A stretch of 64,000 nucleotides of DNA, taken from the NCBI RefSeq assembly GCF_900112205.1, contig NZ_FOKW01000005.1, positions 241,846 to 305,845 on the forward strand, written 5' to 3'. Under the pieces are notes generated by a model. The model did no database searches and was not told where the DNA came from. It saw only the letters and a program-made list of their open reading frames with translations. Every line of letters starts with the position of its first letter. Positions within the stretch are counted from its first letter, which is position 1. Of the stretch, positions 52,959 to 60,657 are shown in pieces. The position numbers were made by a program, and so were the translations under genes. This DNA is from Natronobacterium haloterrestre. Its GTDB lineage: Archaea; Halobacteriota; Halobacteria; Halobacteriales; Natrialbaceae.

Positions 52959-52979
52959 CACCCCTTCGTTTCAAGTGGA
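52959..52979. other. Origin recognition box (left, inverted)
   Basis: Contains ACCCCTTCGTTTCAAGTGGA, with C runs on its left (G-string on the other strand). It is the exact inverted counterpart of the right ORB. Confidence 0.85.
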
Positions 52980-53015
52980 ACTGCCCGAGAGGGGGTGGGG
53001 GAGGGGAGGGGCCTC

Positions 53016-53115
53016 TAGAAAGACAGGTTTTATTACCTGTTAGCAGAAACAATATCCGCACTCCTAGCAAAATAGAATTTTTACTAGAGGCGTTGTATTT
53101 AGTTACTAGTTCGAA
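53016..53115. other. AT-rich DNA unwinding element
   Basis: This 100-base stretch, with runs such as GGTTTTATTACCTG, CAAAATAGAATTTTTACTAG and TTGTATTTAGTTACTAG, is strikingly AT-rich against its surroundings. It lies between the ORBs. CTAG occurs repeatedly (five times or so), which is uncommon in such genomes. Confidence 0.7.
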
Positions 53116-53266
53116 CTAGAACAGCGCTCTCTGACGGATCGAGTTACTAGAATCCGCTCTTTCCTCGAATTCGGCCGTCTCGAGCACTCAATCAGTCGCT
53201 CGAGTCCAAATCGGAGGTGCTCGAGCGTCGATCCTCCGGACCCATCCCACCGGGGGTTCGACCATC

Positions 53267-53287
53267 TCCACTTGAAACGAAGGGGTG
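53267..53287. other. Origin recognition box (right)
   Basis: TCCACTTGAAACGAAGGGGT followed by GGGGGTGG. This matches the haloarchaeal ORB layout of a dyad core plus G-string. Confidence 0.85.
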
Positions 53288-53481
53288 GGGGTGGTCGACC
53301 CTCATTGAGGACTTCTATCTTGGTACTCGTTGACGGGCCGACTCACGACCGGAGCTCCGGATCGTAGTACGTATCCTGACAGTTCATATTGTCGTTCTTT
53401 CAATAGCTTTGACGTAGGCTTAAGTGAATTCAGTTTGTAGTACGCGCAGATGCACCCCGCGGTGCTGGAGGGCCCCTAAGG

Positions 53482-54120
53482 ATGGGACTGTTCACAGAAC
53501 TCAAAGATAGTATCTCTCGCGCTACGGACCGCCTGTTCTCCGAACAGGAACCGAAACGTATCGGCATCTATGGTCCGCCCAACGCCGGAAAGACGACGCT
53601 CGCGAACCGTATCGCACGGGACTGGACCGGTGACGCGATCGGCACCGAAAGTCACGTTCCACACGAAACACGGCGCGCTCGTCGGAAGGAGAACGTCGAG
53701 ATCGAACGGAACGGAAAGACGGTGACGATCGACATCGTCGACACGCCCGGCGTGACGACGAAAGTCGACTACGAGGAGTTCACCGACGAGATGGACGAGG
53801 AAGACGCGATCCGTCGCTCACGCGAGGCGACGGAGGGCGTCGCCGAGGCTATGCACTGGCTCCGCGAGGACGTCGACGGCGTTATTTACGTCCTCGACAG
53901 CGCCGAAGACCCGATCACTCAGGTCAACACGATGCTGATCGGCATCATCGAGTCCCGTGACCTCCCCGTGTTGATCTTCGCCAACAAGATCGACCTCGAC
54001 GAGTCGAGCGTCAAACGGATCGAAGACGCGTTCCCACAGCACAAGACCGTCCCCCTCTCCGCGAAAGAGGGCGACAACATGGACGAAGTGTACGACTCGA
54101 TCGCGGAGTACTTCGGGTGA
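53482..54120 (+). CDS. arvA: Small Era/Ras-like GTPase of the origin-associated cluster (OapA/ArvA-type)
   Basis: 212 residues: G1 YGPPNAGKTTLANRIA at about 30-45, G3 DIVDTPGV, G4 FANKIDLD, G5 LSAKEGD. This GTPase is encoded beside oriC1 in many haloarchaea (origin-associated protein). A close homologue in Haloferax has been reported to drive extracellular-vesicle formation (name ArvA). First gene of a three-gene operon: 9 bases to the next gene. The letter assignment of the older oap names is uncertain. Confidence 0.85.
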   Translation: MGLFTELKDSISRATDRLFSEQEPKRIGIYGPPNAGKTTLANRIARDWTGDAIGTESHVPHETRRARRKENVEIERNGKTVTIDIVDTPGVTTKVDYEEFTDEMDEEDAIRRSREATEGVAEAMHWLREDVDGVIYVLDSAEDPITQVNTMLIGIIESRDLPVLIFANKIDLDESSVKRIEDAFPQHKTVPLSAKEGDNMDEVYDSIAEYFG

Positions 54121-54129
54121 GGTGAGACG

Positions 54130-54534
54130 ATGCCACAAGCAACAGATGCTGACGACGGAGATGCGCCGGAAGACGGCGTCCAGATCGACCTGATCAGCGG
54201 CGAACGTATGGAGGGGATGGCGACCATGGAGAAGATCCGGATGATCCTGGACGGCGTCCACGACGGCAACATCGTCATCCTCGAGGAGGGACTGACGCCC
54301 GACGAGGAGAGCCGGCTCATCGAAGTGACGATGGCCGAGATCAGCCCGGACGAGTTCAACGGGATCGAGATCGAGACGTATCCCAAATCCGACGGCGGCG
54401 ACTCGTCGCTGATCGGCCGCATCATGGGGTCTGAAAAGTCGGACGCCAAGCTGACGGTAATCGGTCCGGCGAACCAGATCGAAACGCTTCACAAGGACGA
54501 AACGCTGATCAGCGCGCTCGTGTCCCACAACTAA
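54130..54534 (+). CDS. arvB: DUF2073 protein of the origin-associated cluster (OapB/ArvB-type)
   Basis: 134 residues: VQIDLISGERMEGMATMEKI, RMILDGVHDGNIVILEEGLT, PDEESRLIEVTMAEISPDEF, and an end with KLTVIGPANQIETLHKDETL. Compact alpha/beta protein conserved beside the GTPase; a partner or regulator is inferred from constant gene order. The stop codon overlaps the ATG of the next gene (TAATG). Confidence 0.88.
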   Translation: MPQATDADDGDAPEDGVQIDLISGERMEGMATMEKIRMILDGVHDGNIVILEEGLTPDEESRLIEVTMAEISPDEFNGIEIETYPKSDGGDSSLIGRIMGSEKSDAKLTVIGPANQIETLHKDETLISALVSHN

Positions 54535-55826
54535 TGCCACACGAATGTACGAACTGCGGCCGGACGTTCCCCGACGGCTCCAAGGAGATGCTGTCGGGGT
54601 GTCCCGACTGCGGCGGGAACAAGTTTCAGTTCGTGCCGTCGGGGTCGCTGTCGGGTGGCGGGACCGCAACCGACACTGAGCGCGACGGCGCATCCGGATC
54701 GGGGTCTCCCTCGAGTACCGCCCCCGACTCGAGCACGGCCGCAGCCGAGTCGTCCCCTGGATCGGTTTCGGACGCCGGGTCCGGCCGGGCTCCACCCGAA
54801 ACGGGGGGCGACGCGGGCACCGGGACCGATGTCGATCCTCAGCCGGACGCCGGCGAAACCGAACCCGACAGCGTCGCAGGTCGGGCTGCGGAAACCGTCC
54901 GCGAGTGGATGTCAGGCGACGATTCGGACGAGGAATCGGCCCCGGAGGAGTCAATCGACGGAGCCGCGGCTGCCCCCGACGAGGGACGCGACCGCCTCGA
55001 GGCGTCGGACCGACAGTGGCCCGAGAGCGGCCGGGACTCGTCGCCCTCGTCCGGACCCGGAGGGGGGTCGGCGAACTCGAGCACGACGACCAGCGAGGCG
55101 GACCGGGCGACGGGAGTAGATGCAGACACGGACGAAGCCACGGACGCCGACGGCTTCTCCGAGTGGCCGGACACCGCCCGCCGTCCGGAAGACCGTTCCT
55201 CAGGCGATCCAGCGGCGTCGGGGGAGGCCCGCGGTTCGGCTGCGAACCGGTCTTCGAGTGTGTCCTCGTCCTCGAGTGCGTCCTCTTCTTCTTCTTCTTC
55301 CTCGACCGGAACCGAAACGTCGTCTCCCTCGGAACCCGCCGCTGGCGACGACGAGATGGAATACACCACGGCGAACCTCGCAGAGAGCGAGAACGACGCC
55401 CAGGCGGACGCTCGTAGCGAAGTCGTCCATCGCGACGCGCTCCCGTCGGACGTCGACGCGGACGGCGACCGCGAGTACTACGCACACGATCCCGGCCAGG
55501 GGGCGGAACCCGAAACGGACACGGGCTCTGCCCCCCGGTCCGGTGACGGCGCAACGGCCGGATCCGCCGGTCCCGACCGCTCGGAAGGGGACCGTCCGCC
55601 GAGTGACGGTCGCGTCGTCAGCGAACCCTCGGACGAGGAGCCGTCGATCGAGGACCTCCGCGAGGAACTGAACCAGCAGTTCGAGAGCATCAAGATCGTT
55701 CGTCCGGGCCAGTACGAACTCAACCTGATGGAACTCTACAACCGCGAGGAGTACATCATCTCGCTCCAGGAGGACGGCCGCTACGTCATAGACGTTCCCG
55801 ACTCCTGGCGAGAGGCCGAGGAGTGA
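54534..55826 (+). CDS. arvC: OapC/ArvC-type zinc-ribbon protein with long disordered linker
   Basis: 430 residues. The N-terminal zinc ribbon (ECTNCGRTF...SGCPDCGGNKFQF) is followed by about 310 residues of Ser/Glu/Asp/Thr/Pro-rich disordered sequence, including a poly-Ser run near 245-265. A conserved C-terminal domain follows (SIEDLREELNQQFESIKIVR, PGQYELNLMELYNREEYIIS, LQEDGRYVIDVPDSW). Only the two ends are conserved in style; the C-terminal domain presumably contacts ArvA/B. TAATG overlap with arvB. Confidence 0.87.
   Translation: MPHECTNCGRTFPDGSKEMLSGCPDCGGNKFQFVPSGSLSGGGTATDTERDGASGSGSPSSTAPDSSTAAAESSPGSVSDAGSGRAPPETGGDAGTGTDVDPQPDAGETEPDSVAGRAAETVREWMSGDDSDEESAPEESIDGAAAAPDEGRDRLEASDRQWPESGRDSSPSSGPGGGSANSSTTTSEADRATGVDADTDEATDADGFSEWPDTARRPEDRSSGDPAASGEARGSAANRSSSVSSSSSASSSSSSSSTGTETSSPSEPAAGDDEMEYTTANLAESENDAQADARSEVVHRDALPSDVDADGDREYYAHDPGQGAEPETDTGSAPRSGDGATAGSAGPDRSEGDRPPSDGRVVSEPSDEEPSIEDLREELNQQFESIKIVRPGQYELNLMELYNREEYIISLQEDGRYVIDVPDSWREAEE
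54791..54809. other. Degenerate ORB-like sequence inside arvC
   Basis: TCCACCCGAAACGGGGGGC resembles the right ORB with about five transitions. It could be chance in a C/G-rich linker. Confidence 0.25.
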
Positions 55827-56100
55827 TCGGCACCCTTGCGTTTTCGTCCGGGTTCGGCACCGCGGCCTTCTCGAGGTCCTCCGACTTCGTCGCTCCGTTT
55901 CCGACCTCTCTCCCGCTCTCGATTCCTTTTGATCGCGGGTGACCCTGCTCTCGGTTCGTCGAGCCACGTACAGTTCACCCCTCGAGTTCGAGTGGAGTCC
56001 TCGAGCGAGAGTCGGTCGATCCGACGGGTTCCGCGGCGCGACCGCCGGTGAACGAATGCGGACAGATGGATTTAAGCGACGCGCGTGATAGCCTCCGACT

Positions 56101-56190
56101 ATGAGCACTGCAACCAAGATCGTTCTCGCCACCGTCGGTGTATCGGCACTGCTGTCGGTTCTGATCATCTTCCAGACGGCCTTCGTCTGA
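56101..56190 (+). CDS. 29-residue single-pass membrane peptide
   Basis: MSTATKIVLATVGVSALLSV, then LIIFQTAFV. It is a single hydrophobic helix. TTTAAGC (56071-56077) about 26 bases upstream is a TATA box for a leaderless transcript. The stop overlaps the ATG of the next gene (TGATG), so the peptide is the first cistron of a two-gene operon. Confidence 0.75.
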   Translation: MSTATKIVLATVGVSALLSVLIIFQTAFV

Positions 56191-56972
56191 TGTTCGACGC
56201 CCGCGACCTGCCGGACCCGGTGGCAGAGGTGCGGGACGAACACGCGCCGGAGGCGCTCGTCTTCGACTGCGAGCGGGATTTCGAGACGCTGCCGCCGGCC
56301 CAGGCCGAGGATCTCGGCCTCGTCGCCGACTCCCTGCAGCCGGCGACGTATCCGGCGTCGTGGCTCCCCGAGGACGCGCCGTCGCTGCTCGCCCGGTACG
56401 CCGGGTCGGACTTGACGATCGGCATGCCCGGCGACGGGAGCGTCGTCTGGACACGCCAGACCGAGCCGCCGGTCGTCCTGGTCAAACCGCGCGTCGAAGG
56501 GACGCCCGAACCGTTCCTCCAGTTCCTCCTCGCGGAGGCGTTCGTCGAACTCGGCCTCGAGGTCCCCGAGCACTTCCTGGGCTTTTTCGAGGACGCGTAC
56601 CCGGACCTCGACGCGGCGGTGTCGCTGGATCCGAACGGGACCTACCAGGTCGCGGCGGCGCTGTACGACGGCTGGGTGGGGCTGCAGAGCCGGGAGGTCT
56701 TCGCCGAGTGGCACGACGACCGCCCCGAGTTGGCCGACGCCTGGCAGGACGCAGGCAGCCGCCTCGAGGACCGCGTCGCCGGGCTCCCGACGGCGGTGGC
56801 CCGCGGGGAGACGGAGTTCGCGGACGCGACGGAGTTGGCCTGTGCGGCGATCAAGCACGCGATCGAACTGCCGGCGCCGTTCGCCGCGCTCGATACGGAC
56901 GCCTATCGAACCCACGGTCCGGAGTACGCGATCCGCTGGGCGGAGAAGACGTTCGATTCGCTCGCGGACTGA
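56190..56972 (+). CDS. Conserved haloarchaeal protein (DUF7089-like), unknown function
   Basis: 260 residues: MFDARDLPDPVAEVRDEHAP, EALVFDCERDFETLPPAQAE, then YRPxx-type regions such as PPVVLVKPRVEGTPEPFLQF, LGLEVPEHFLGFFEDAYPDL, VGLQSREVFAEWHDDRPELA and an end AIRWAEKTFDSLAD. Soluble, all-alpha by appearance. Translation is coupled to the upstream peptide. No known motif. Confidence 0.7.
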   Translation: MFDARDLPDPVAEVRDEHAPEALVFDCERDFETLPPAQAEDLGLVADSLQPATYPASWLPEDAPSLLARYAGSDLTIGMPGDGSVVWTRQTEPPVVLVKPRVEGTPEPFLQFLLAEAFVELGLEVPEHFLGFFEDAYPDLDAAVSLDPNGTYQVAAALYDGWVGLQSREVFAEWHDDRPELADAWQDAGSRLEDRVAGLPTAVARGETEFADATELACAAIKHAIELPAPFAALDTDAYRTHGPEYAIRWAEKTFDSLAD

Positions 56973-57118
56973 CTCCTCCCCTCGTTTTCGCGCCACATTA
57001 CGTCGCAGCGCCCGGGGCCCGCGCCCGTCCGGGTCCCGGCACTCGTCCCGACCCCGCTCGTGTGTCCGTCGTCCGTTCCTGGACAGGTTTTTACTACCCT
57101 CGTGGTGGATGTTAACGT

Positions 57119-57637
57119 ATGACAGTGAAGGTGCCCGTATCACGCCGGACGGTCATCGGTGCCGTGGGTGGGACGACGCTGGCGTCGCTTTCGGGCTGTC
57201 TGGGTGAGCGCGAACGCGATGGGGGAACCGAAGGGGCCGCCGAATCCGAACTCGAGGGGGAGGAGGCGACGGGCGGGGCGGAATCGGCGGCCGTCGACGA
57301 GTGGGAGGACGTCGACGAGATCCGACTCGCGACGGACATCACCGTCTGGGCCGGCGTCGCCCCGGACCCGATCGACGGGGTAGAAAACCCCACGCTCGTC
57401 GTCTTCGAGGGTCGGGAGTACGCCATCACCTGGGAGAACCGGGGCGAGTTCCTGCACAACGTCGAACTCCGTGACGAAGACGACGAGGTCGTCGACGACT
57501 ACGCGACGCCGCCGATGGACACCGAAGGCGAGACACAGACCCTCGAGTTCGAAGCGACTCCGGAGATCGCCGAGTACGTCTGTGACCCACACGAGATGAC
57601 GATGCGGGGGGACGTGGAAGTCGTCGACCCCGACTGA
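57119..57637 (+). CDS. Halocyanin-like cupredoxin lipoprotein
   Basis: Blue-copper electron carrier on the outer membrane face. 172 residues: Tat-like signal MTVKVPVSRRTVIGAVGGTT, lipobox SLSGC, acidic linker, cupredoxin domain from about 62. Copper ligands visible: His in GEFLHNVEL, Cys and His in YVCDPHEM, and Met in EMTMRG. GTTTTTACT about 28 bases upstream of the ATG serves as TATA. Could shuttle electrons to a terminal oxidase or reductase. Confidence 0.88.
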   Translation: MTVKVPVSRRTVIGAVGGTTLASLSGCLGERERDGGTEGAAESELEGEEATGGAESAAVDEWEDVDEIRLATDITVWAGVAPDPIDGVENPTLVVFEGREYAITWENRGEFLHNVELRDEDDEVVDDYATPPMDTEGETQTLEFEATPEIAEYVCDPHEMTMRGDVEVVDPD

Positions 57638-57817
57638 GGCCGTCCTGGCTACGCCGTCCGGGTCAGGGTTCGGGTCCGGGAGCGAGGCCGGCACCCGACC
57701 TCGAGCGGCCGCTCCGTCGGCCGTCCCCGCGTAACCGTTTTGATCCGTCGGGTGGTAGTTCCGCAATCGAGGTACGGGAGACAATAACACGCATCTCCCA
57801 CACCGGAGGGGGTGAGC

Positions 57818-59086
57818 ATGACTCAGGAGAAACCACACCAGAATCTGGCCATCATCGGTCACGTAGACCACGGAAAGAGCACGCTCGTCGGCCGCTTGAT
57901 GTTCGAGACGGGCAGCGTCCCGGAACACGTCATCGAACAGCACCGGGAGGAAGCCGAGGAGAAGGGGAAAGGCGGCTTCGAGTTCGCCTACGTCATGGAC
58001 AACCTCGCGGAAGAGCGAGAGCGAGGGCTGACGATCGACATCGCCCACCAGGAGTTCGAGACCGACGAGTACGACTTCACCATCGTCGACACGCCGGGGC
58101 ACCGCGACTTCGTCAAGAACATGATCACCGGCGCGAGCCAGGCGGACCACGCGGTCCTCGTGGTCGCCGCCGACGACGGCGTCGCGCCCCAGACCCAGGA
58201 ACACGTCTTCCTGGCCCGTACGCTCGGCATCGACGAACTCGTCGTCGCCGTCAACAAGATGGACGTCGTCGAGTACGAGGAGACCCGCTTCAGGGAGGTG
58301 GTCGCAGAAGTCAAGGACCTCCTCGATCAGGTCCGGTTCGCGACGGAGGATGCCTCGTTCATCCCGATCTCGGCCTTCGAGGGCGACAACGTCGCGGAGC
58401 TAAGCGACGAGATGCCCTGGTACGACGGCCGTGCCCTGCTCGAGACGCTGAACGACCTGCCGGTGCCGGAGCCGCCCACGGACGCGCCGCTCCGACTCCC
58501 GATCCAGGACGTCTACACGATTTCGGGGATCGGTACGGTCCCGGTCGGACGCATCGAGACCGGACAGATGCGGGCCGGGGACGAGGTCTCGTTCCAGCCC
58601 AGCGACGTCGGCGGCGAGGTCAAGACCATCGAGATGCACCACGAGGAGATCGACCTCGCTGAACCCGGTGACAACGTCGGATTCAACGTCCGCGGCGTCG
58701 GCAAAGACGACATCCGTCGCGGCGACGTCTGTGGGCCCGCCGACGATCCGCCGACCGTCGCCGAGACCTTCCAGGCCCAGATCGTCGTCATGCAGCATCC
58801 GAGCGTGATCACGGCCGGCTACACCCCGGTCTTTCACGCTCACACGGCCCAGGTCGCCTGCACGGTCGAATCGCTCGACCAGAAGATCGATCCCTCCAGC
58901 GGCGAGGTCCAGGAGGAGGATCCCGACTTCATTCAGGCGGGCGACGCCGCCGTCGTCACCGTCCGTCCGCAGAAGCCGCTCAGCATCGAGCCGTCGGAGG
59001 AGATCCCCGAACTCGGGAGCTTCGCGATCCGGGACATGGGACAGACGGTTGCCGCCGGTCGAGTCCTGAACGTCTCGGAGAAGTAA
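57818..59086 (+). CDS. tuf: Elongation factor 1-alpha (EF-Tu homologue), possibly a second copy
   Basis: Delivers aminoacyl-tRNA. 422 residues: G1 [10 protein letters not shown] at 14-21, effector region [28 protein letters not shown]. Domains 2 and 3 are complete ([40 protein letters not shown]). Haloarchaeal EF-1alpha is usually followed by rps10, but here a minus-strand gene follows. Several positions differ from the sequence I remember for the main copy (for example DTPGH in place of DCPGH). Start is taken at ATG 57818 after a GGAGGGGGTGA ribosome site. Confidence 0.93.
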   Translation: MTQEKPHQNLAIIGHVDHGKSTLVGRLMFETGSVPEHVIEQHREEAEEKGKGGFEFAYVMDNLAEERERGLTIDIAHQEFETDEYDFTIVDTPGHRDFVKNMITGASQADHAVLVVAADDGVAPQTQEHVFLARTLGIDELVVAVNKMDVVEYEETRFREVVAEVKDLLDQVRFATEDASFIPISAFEGDNVAELSDEMPWYDGRALLETLNDLPVPEPPTDAPLRLPIQDVYTISGIGTVPVGRIETGQMRAGDEVSFQPSDVGGEVKTIEMHHEEIDLAEPGDNVGFNVRGVGKDDIRRGDVCGPADDPPTVAETFQAQIVVMQHPSVITAGYTPVFHAHTAQVACTVESLDQKIDPSSGEVQEEDPDFIQAGDAAVVTVRPQKPLSIEPSEEIPELGSFAIRDMGQTVAAGRVLNVSEK

Positions 59087-59175
59087 GTCGGCTCTCGCCG
59101 GTTCCGTCGGTTTCGCGGCCCCGTTTTTCGGCCGGAATCCCCCTACGCTACGCTCGGTGCCGGACCGCGTGTCGA

Positions 59176-59754
59176 TCAGAACTCGACGTCGACGGAGCCG
59201 TCCTCGTCGAGATCGACCACGCCGTCGAACTGCTCGCGGAAGCGATCGACCGTCTCGGGGTCGTGTGGCTCCTCCGAGAGGTGAAACAGCCCCGCGGCGT
59301 CGTACTCCTCGAGCAGCGCACAGATCCGTTCGACGGCCTCGAGCGCCCGCTCGTCGCCGGCGTAGTAGGCGAGTTCGGTGACGGAGTCGAAGCTGATACG
59401 GAGTTTGCCGTCGTGGGCCTCCAGGAAGCCCTCGATGTGTTCGACGATGCCGTCGACGTCGTCGGGTGCGGCGACGTAGTGGACGGTGTCGCTCTTGCGC
59501 CGGGAGTAGCCCCGTTCGATGGAGAGCGTATCGAGGATCTCCGCGCGTTCCTCGTCGACGTCGTAGTGCTCGAGTTTCTGCTTGACTTCGCGGGCGGTCG
59601 TTCGCGTCGACACGACGAGGAAGTGATCTGTGTCGGCCTTGAGGAAGTCGGTGTCGATGCGATCGGTTTCGCCGGTGCTCGGGTGCAAGAGGAGGATCCC
59701 CGTTCCCCCGGGCACCGTCGACGGCGCGTTCTCGATCTCGAGCGTGTATTCCAT
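59176..59754 (-). CDS. Haloarchaeal DUF7090/DUF835-like protein
   Basis: 192 residues: MEYTLEIENAPSTVPGGTGI, LLLHPSTGETDRIDTDFLKA, then DTDHFLVVSTRTTAREVKQK and LRISFDSVTELAYYAGDERA. The strand-loop pattern resembles a KaiC/RecA-like sensor half without Walker motifs, similar to DUF835-type archaeal signalling proteins. It is convergent with tuf. Function unknown. Confidence 0.65.
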   Translation of the reverse strand: MEYTLEIENAPSTVPGGTGILLLHPSTGETDRIDTDFLKADTDHFLVVSTRTTAREVKQKLEHYDVDEERAEILDTLSIERGYSRRKSDTVHYVAAPDDVDGIVEHIEGFLEAHDGKLRISFDSVTELAYYAGDERALEAVERICALLEEYDAAGLFHLSEEPHDPETVDRFREQFDGVVDLDEDGSVDVEF

Positions 59755-60101
59755 ACTGGCGAGAAACTTCGGGGATCGACTTAATAGTGCGGATGTTATG
59801 TCTGGGCGTACCGGGCGTACCGCCCGTTCGGCGCGTCGAGTCTCGTTCGTGTGGCGGCCCCGTCGCGGACTCGTCGCTGGCGGTCTCGACTGTGAAAGGG
59901 AAAGGGAAAGGGAAAGGGGGACACAGAGAGCCTTCGTACGACCGACGCCGATGCCCACGGTGTGCGGCCGACGGTTGCCTCTCCACTCCCCTATTTTTAG
60001 GGTAGCCTAAAGAAACTAACGGTCGTCGCGAACCACTCGTGGTCGGCCCCGTAGCGTCGGAACCCGAACTCGTTTTGCGCTCCGAGGACGACGGTCCGGA
60101 C
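59755..60101. promoter_or_regulatory. Intergenic region with hexamer repeat and DtxR-like iron box
   Basis: A (GAAAGG)n tract occupies 59894-59920. TTAGGGTAGCCTAA (59997-60010) is an imperfect inverted repeat close to the DtxR-family iron-regulator consensus reported for haloarchaea (TTAGGTTAGCCTAA core). It overlaps an AT-rich CTATTTTTAG that could be a TATA element, about 92-105 bases before the methyltransferase ATG. Iron control is inference. Confidence 0.5.
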
Positions 60102-60527
60102 ATGAGCGTCCGTGAGGAGTTCGACGACTGGGCAACGAGTGGTCGCGACAAGGGTATGGAAGACCGACACTGGAACACGGCGAAACACGCGCTCGCGCGG
60201 ATGCCGGTCGAACCCGGCGATACGATTCTGGATCTCGGCTGTGGCAGCGGGTACGCCGGCCGTGCGCTGCGGGACAACGCGGAGGCCGGCCGCGTCTACG
60301 GCCTCGACGGGTCGCCCGAGATGGCCCGTAACGCGACCGAGTACACCGACGACTCGGAAGTCGGCTACCTCGTCGGCGACTTCGACTCGCTTCCCTTCGC
60401 AGACGACTCGATCGACCACGTCTGGTCGATGGAAGCGTTCTACTACGCCGCCGATCCGCACAACACGCTCGAGGAAGTCGCCCGGATCCTCCGGCCCGGC
60501 GGAACCTTCTACTGTGCCGTCAACTAA
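60102..60527 (+). pseudogene. SAM-dependent methyltransferase, truncated at 3' end
   Basis: 141 codons remain: MSVREEFDDWATSGRDKGME, motif I ILDLGCGSGYAGRALR, motif II VYGLDGSPEMARNA, DFDSLPFADDSIDHVWSMEA, and RILRPGGTFYCAVN, then stop. The homologue at 60658-61338 continues for another 85 residues after the equivalent CCVN. GC content drops sharply at the break (TAAATAACTAAATACATAG). The simplest reading is disruption by an inserted element at about 60524. The N-terminal SAM domain is intact, so residual binding is possible. Confidence 0.8.
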
Positions 60528-60657
60528 ATAACTAAATACATAGATTCTATGTAGTCGGAATGTCGGATACTCAAAACAGTTCTATTGATACGAAATTGTA
60601 ATAGATACAATTAGTATGGTTTCAATAGCAGAAAGGCGCAACCTATCTTATCGTTGA
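60528..60657. other. AT-rich junction segment
   Basis: Non-coding. ACATAGA-T-TCTATGT (60538-60552) is a perfect 7-bp inverted repeat immediately after the break in the methyltransferase gene, a possible recombinase core. The segment is far more AT-rich than anything to its left except the origin. Confidence 0.5.

Larger units (their letters stand above)
52039..53481. other. Replication origin region (oriC1-type), 1.4 kb intergenic
   Basis: No real gene lies between orc1 and the divergent GTPase gene. The core has two inverted ORBs (52959-52979 and 53267-53287) facing outward with G-rich extensions, flanking an AT-rich unwinding segment (about 53016-53115). A purine-rich G tract (52986-53010) is next to the left ORB. 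A weaker ORB-like site is at 52299-52317. This is the arrangement known for haloarchaeal oriC1 next to orc1. The left half (52200-52950) contains imperfect GTGGGCTGGT repeats but nothing I can name. Confidence 0.88.

Noticed and set aside
2162..53287. CRISPR array
   Set aside because: No regularly spaced direct repeats of 24-37 bases with unique spacers were seen; repeats found are short microsatellites, ORBs or hairpins.
55200..57143. 647-codon minus-strand ORF across arvC and the DUF7089-like gene
   Set aside because: Shadow ORF spanning two genes and their intergenic space.
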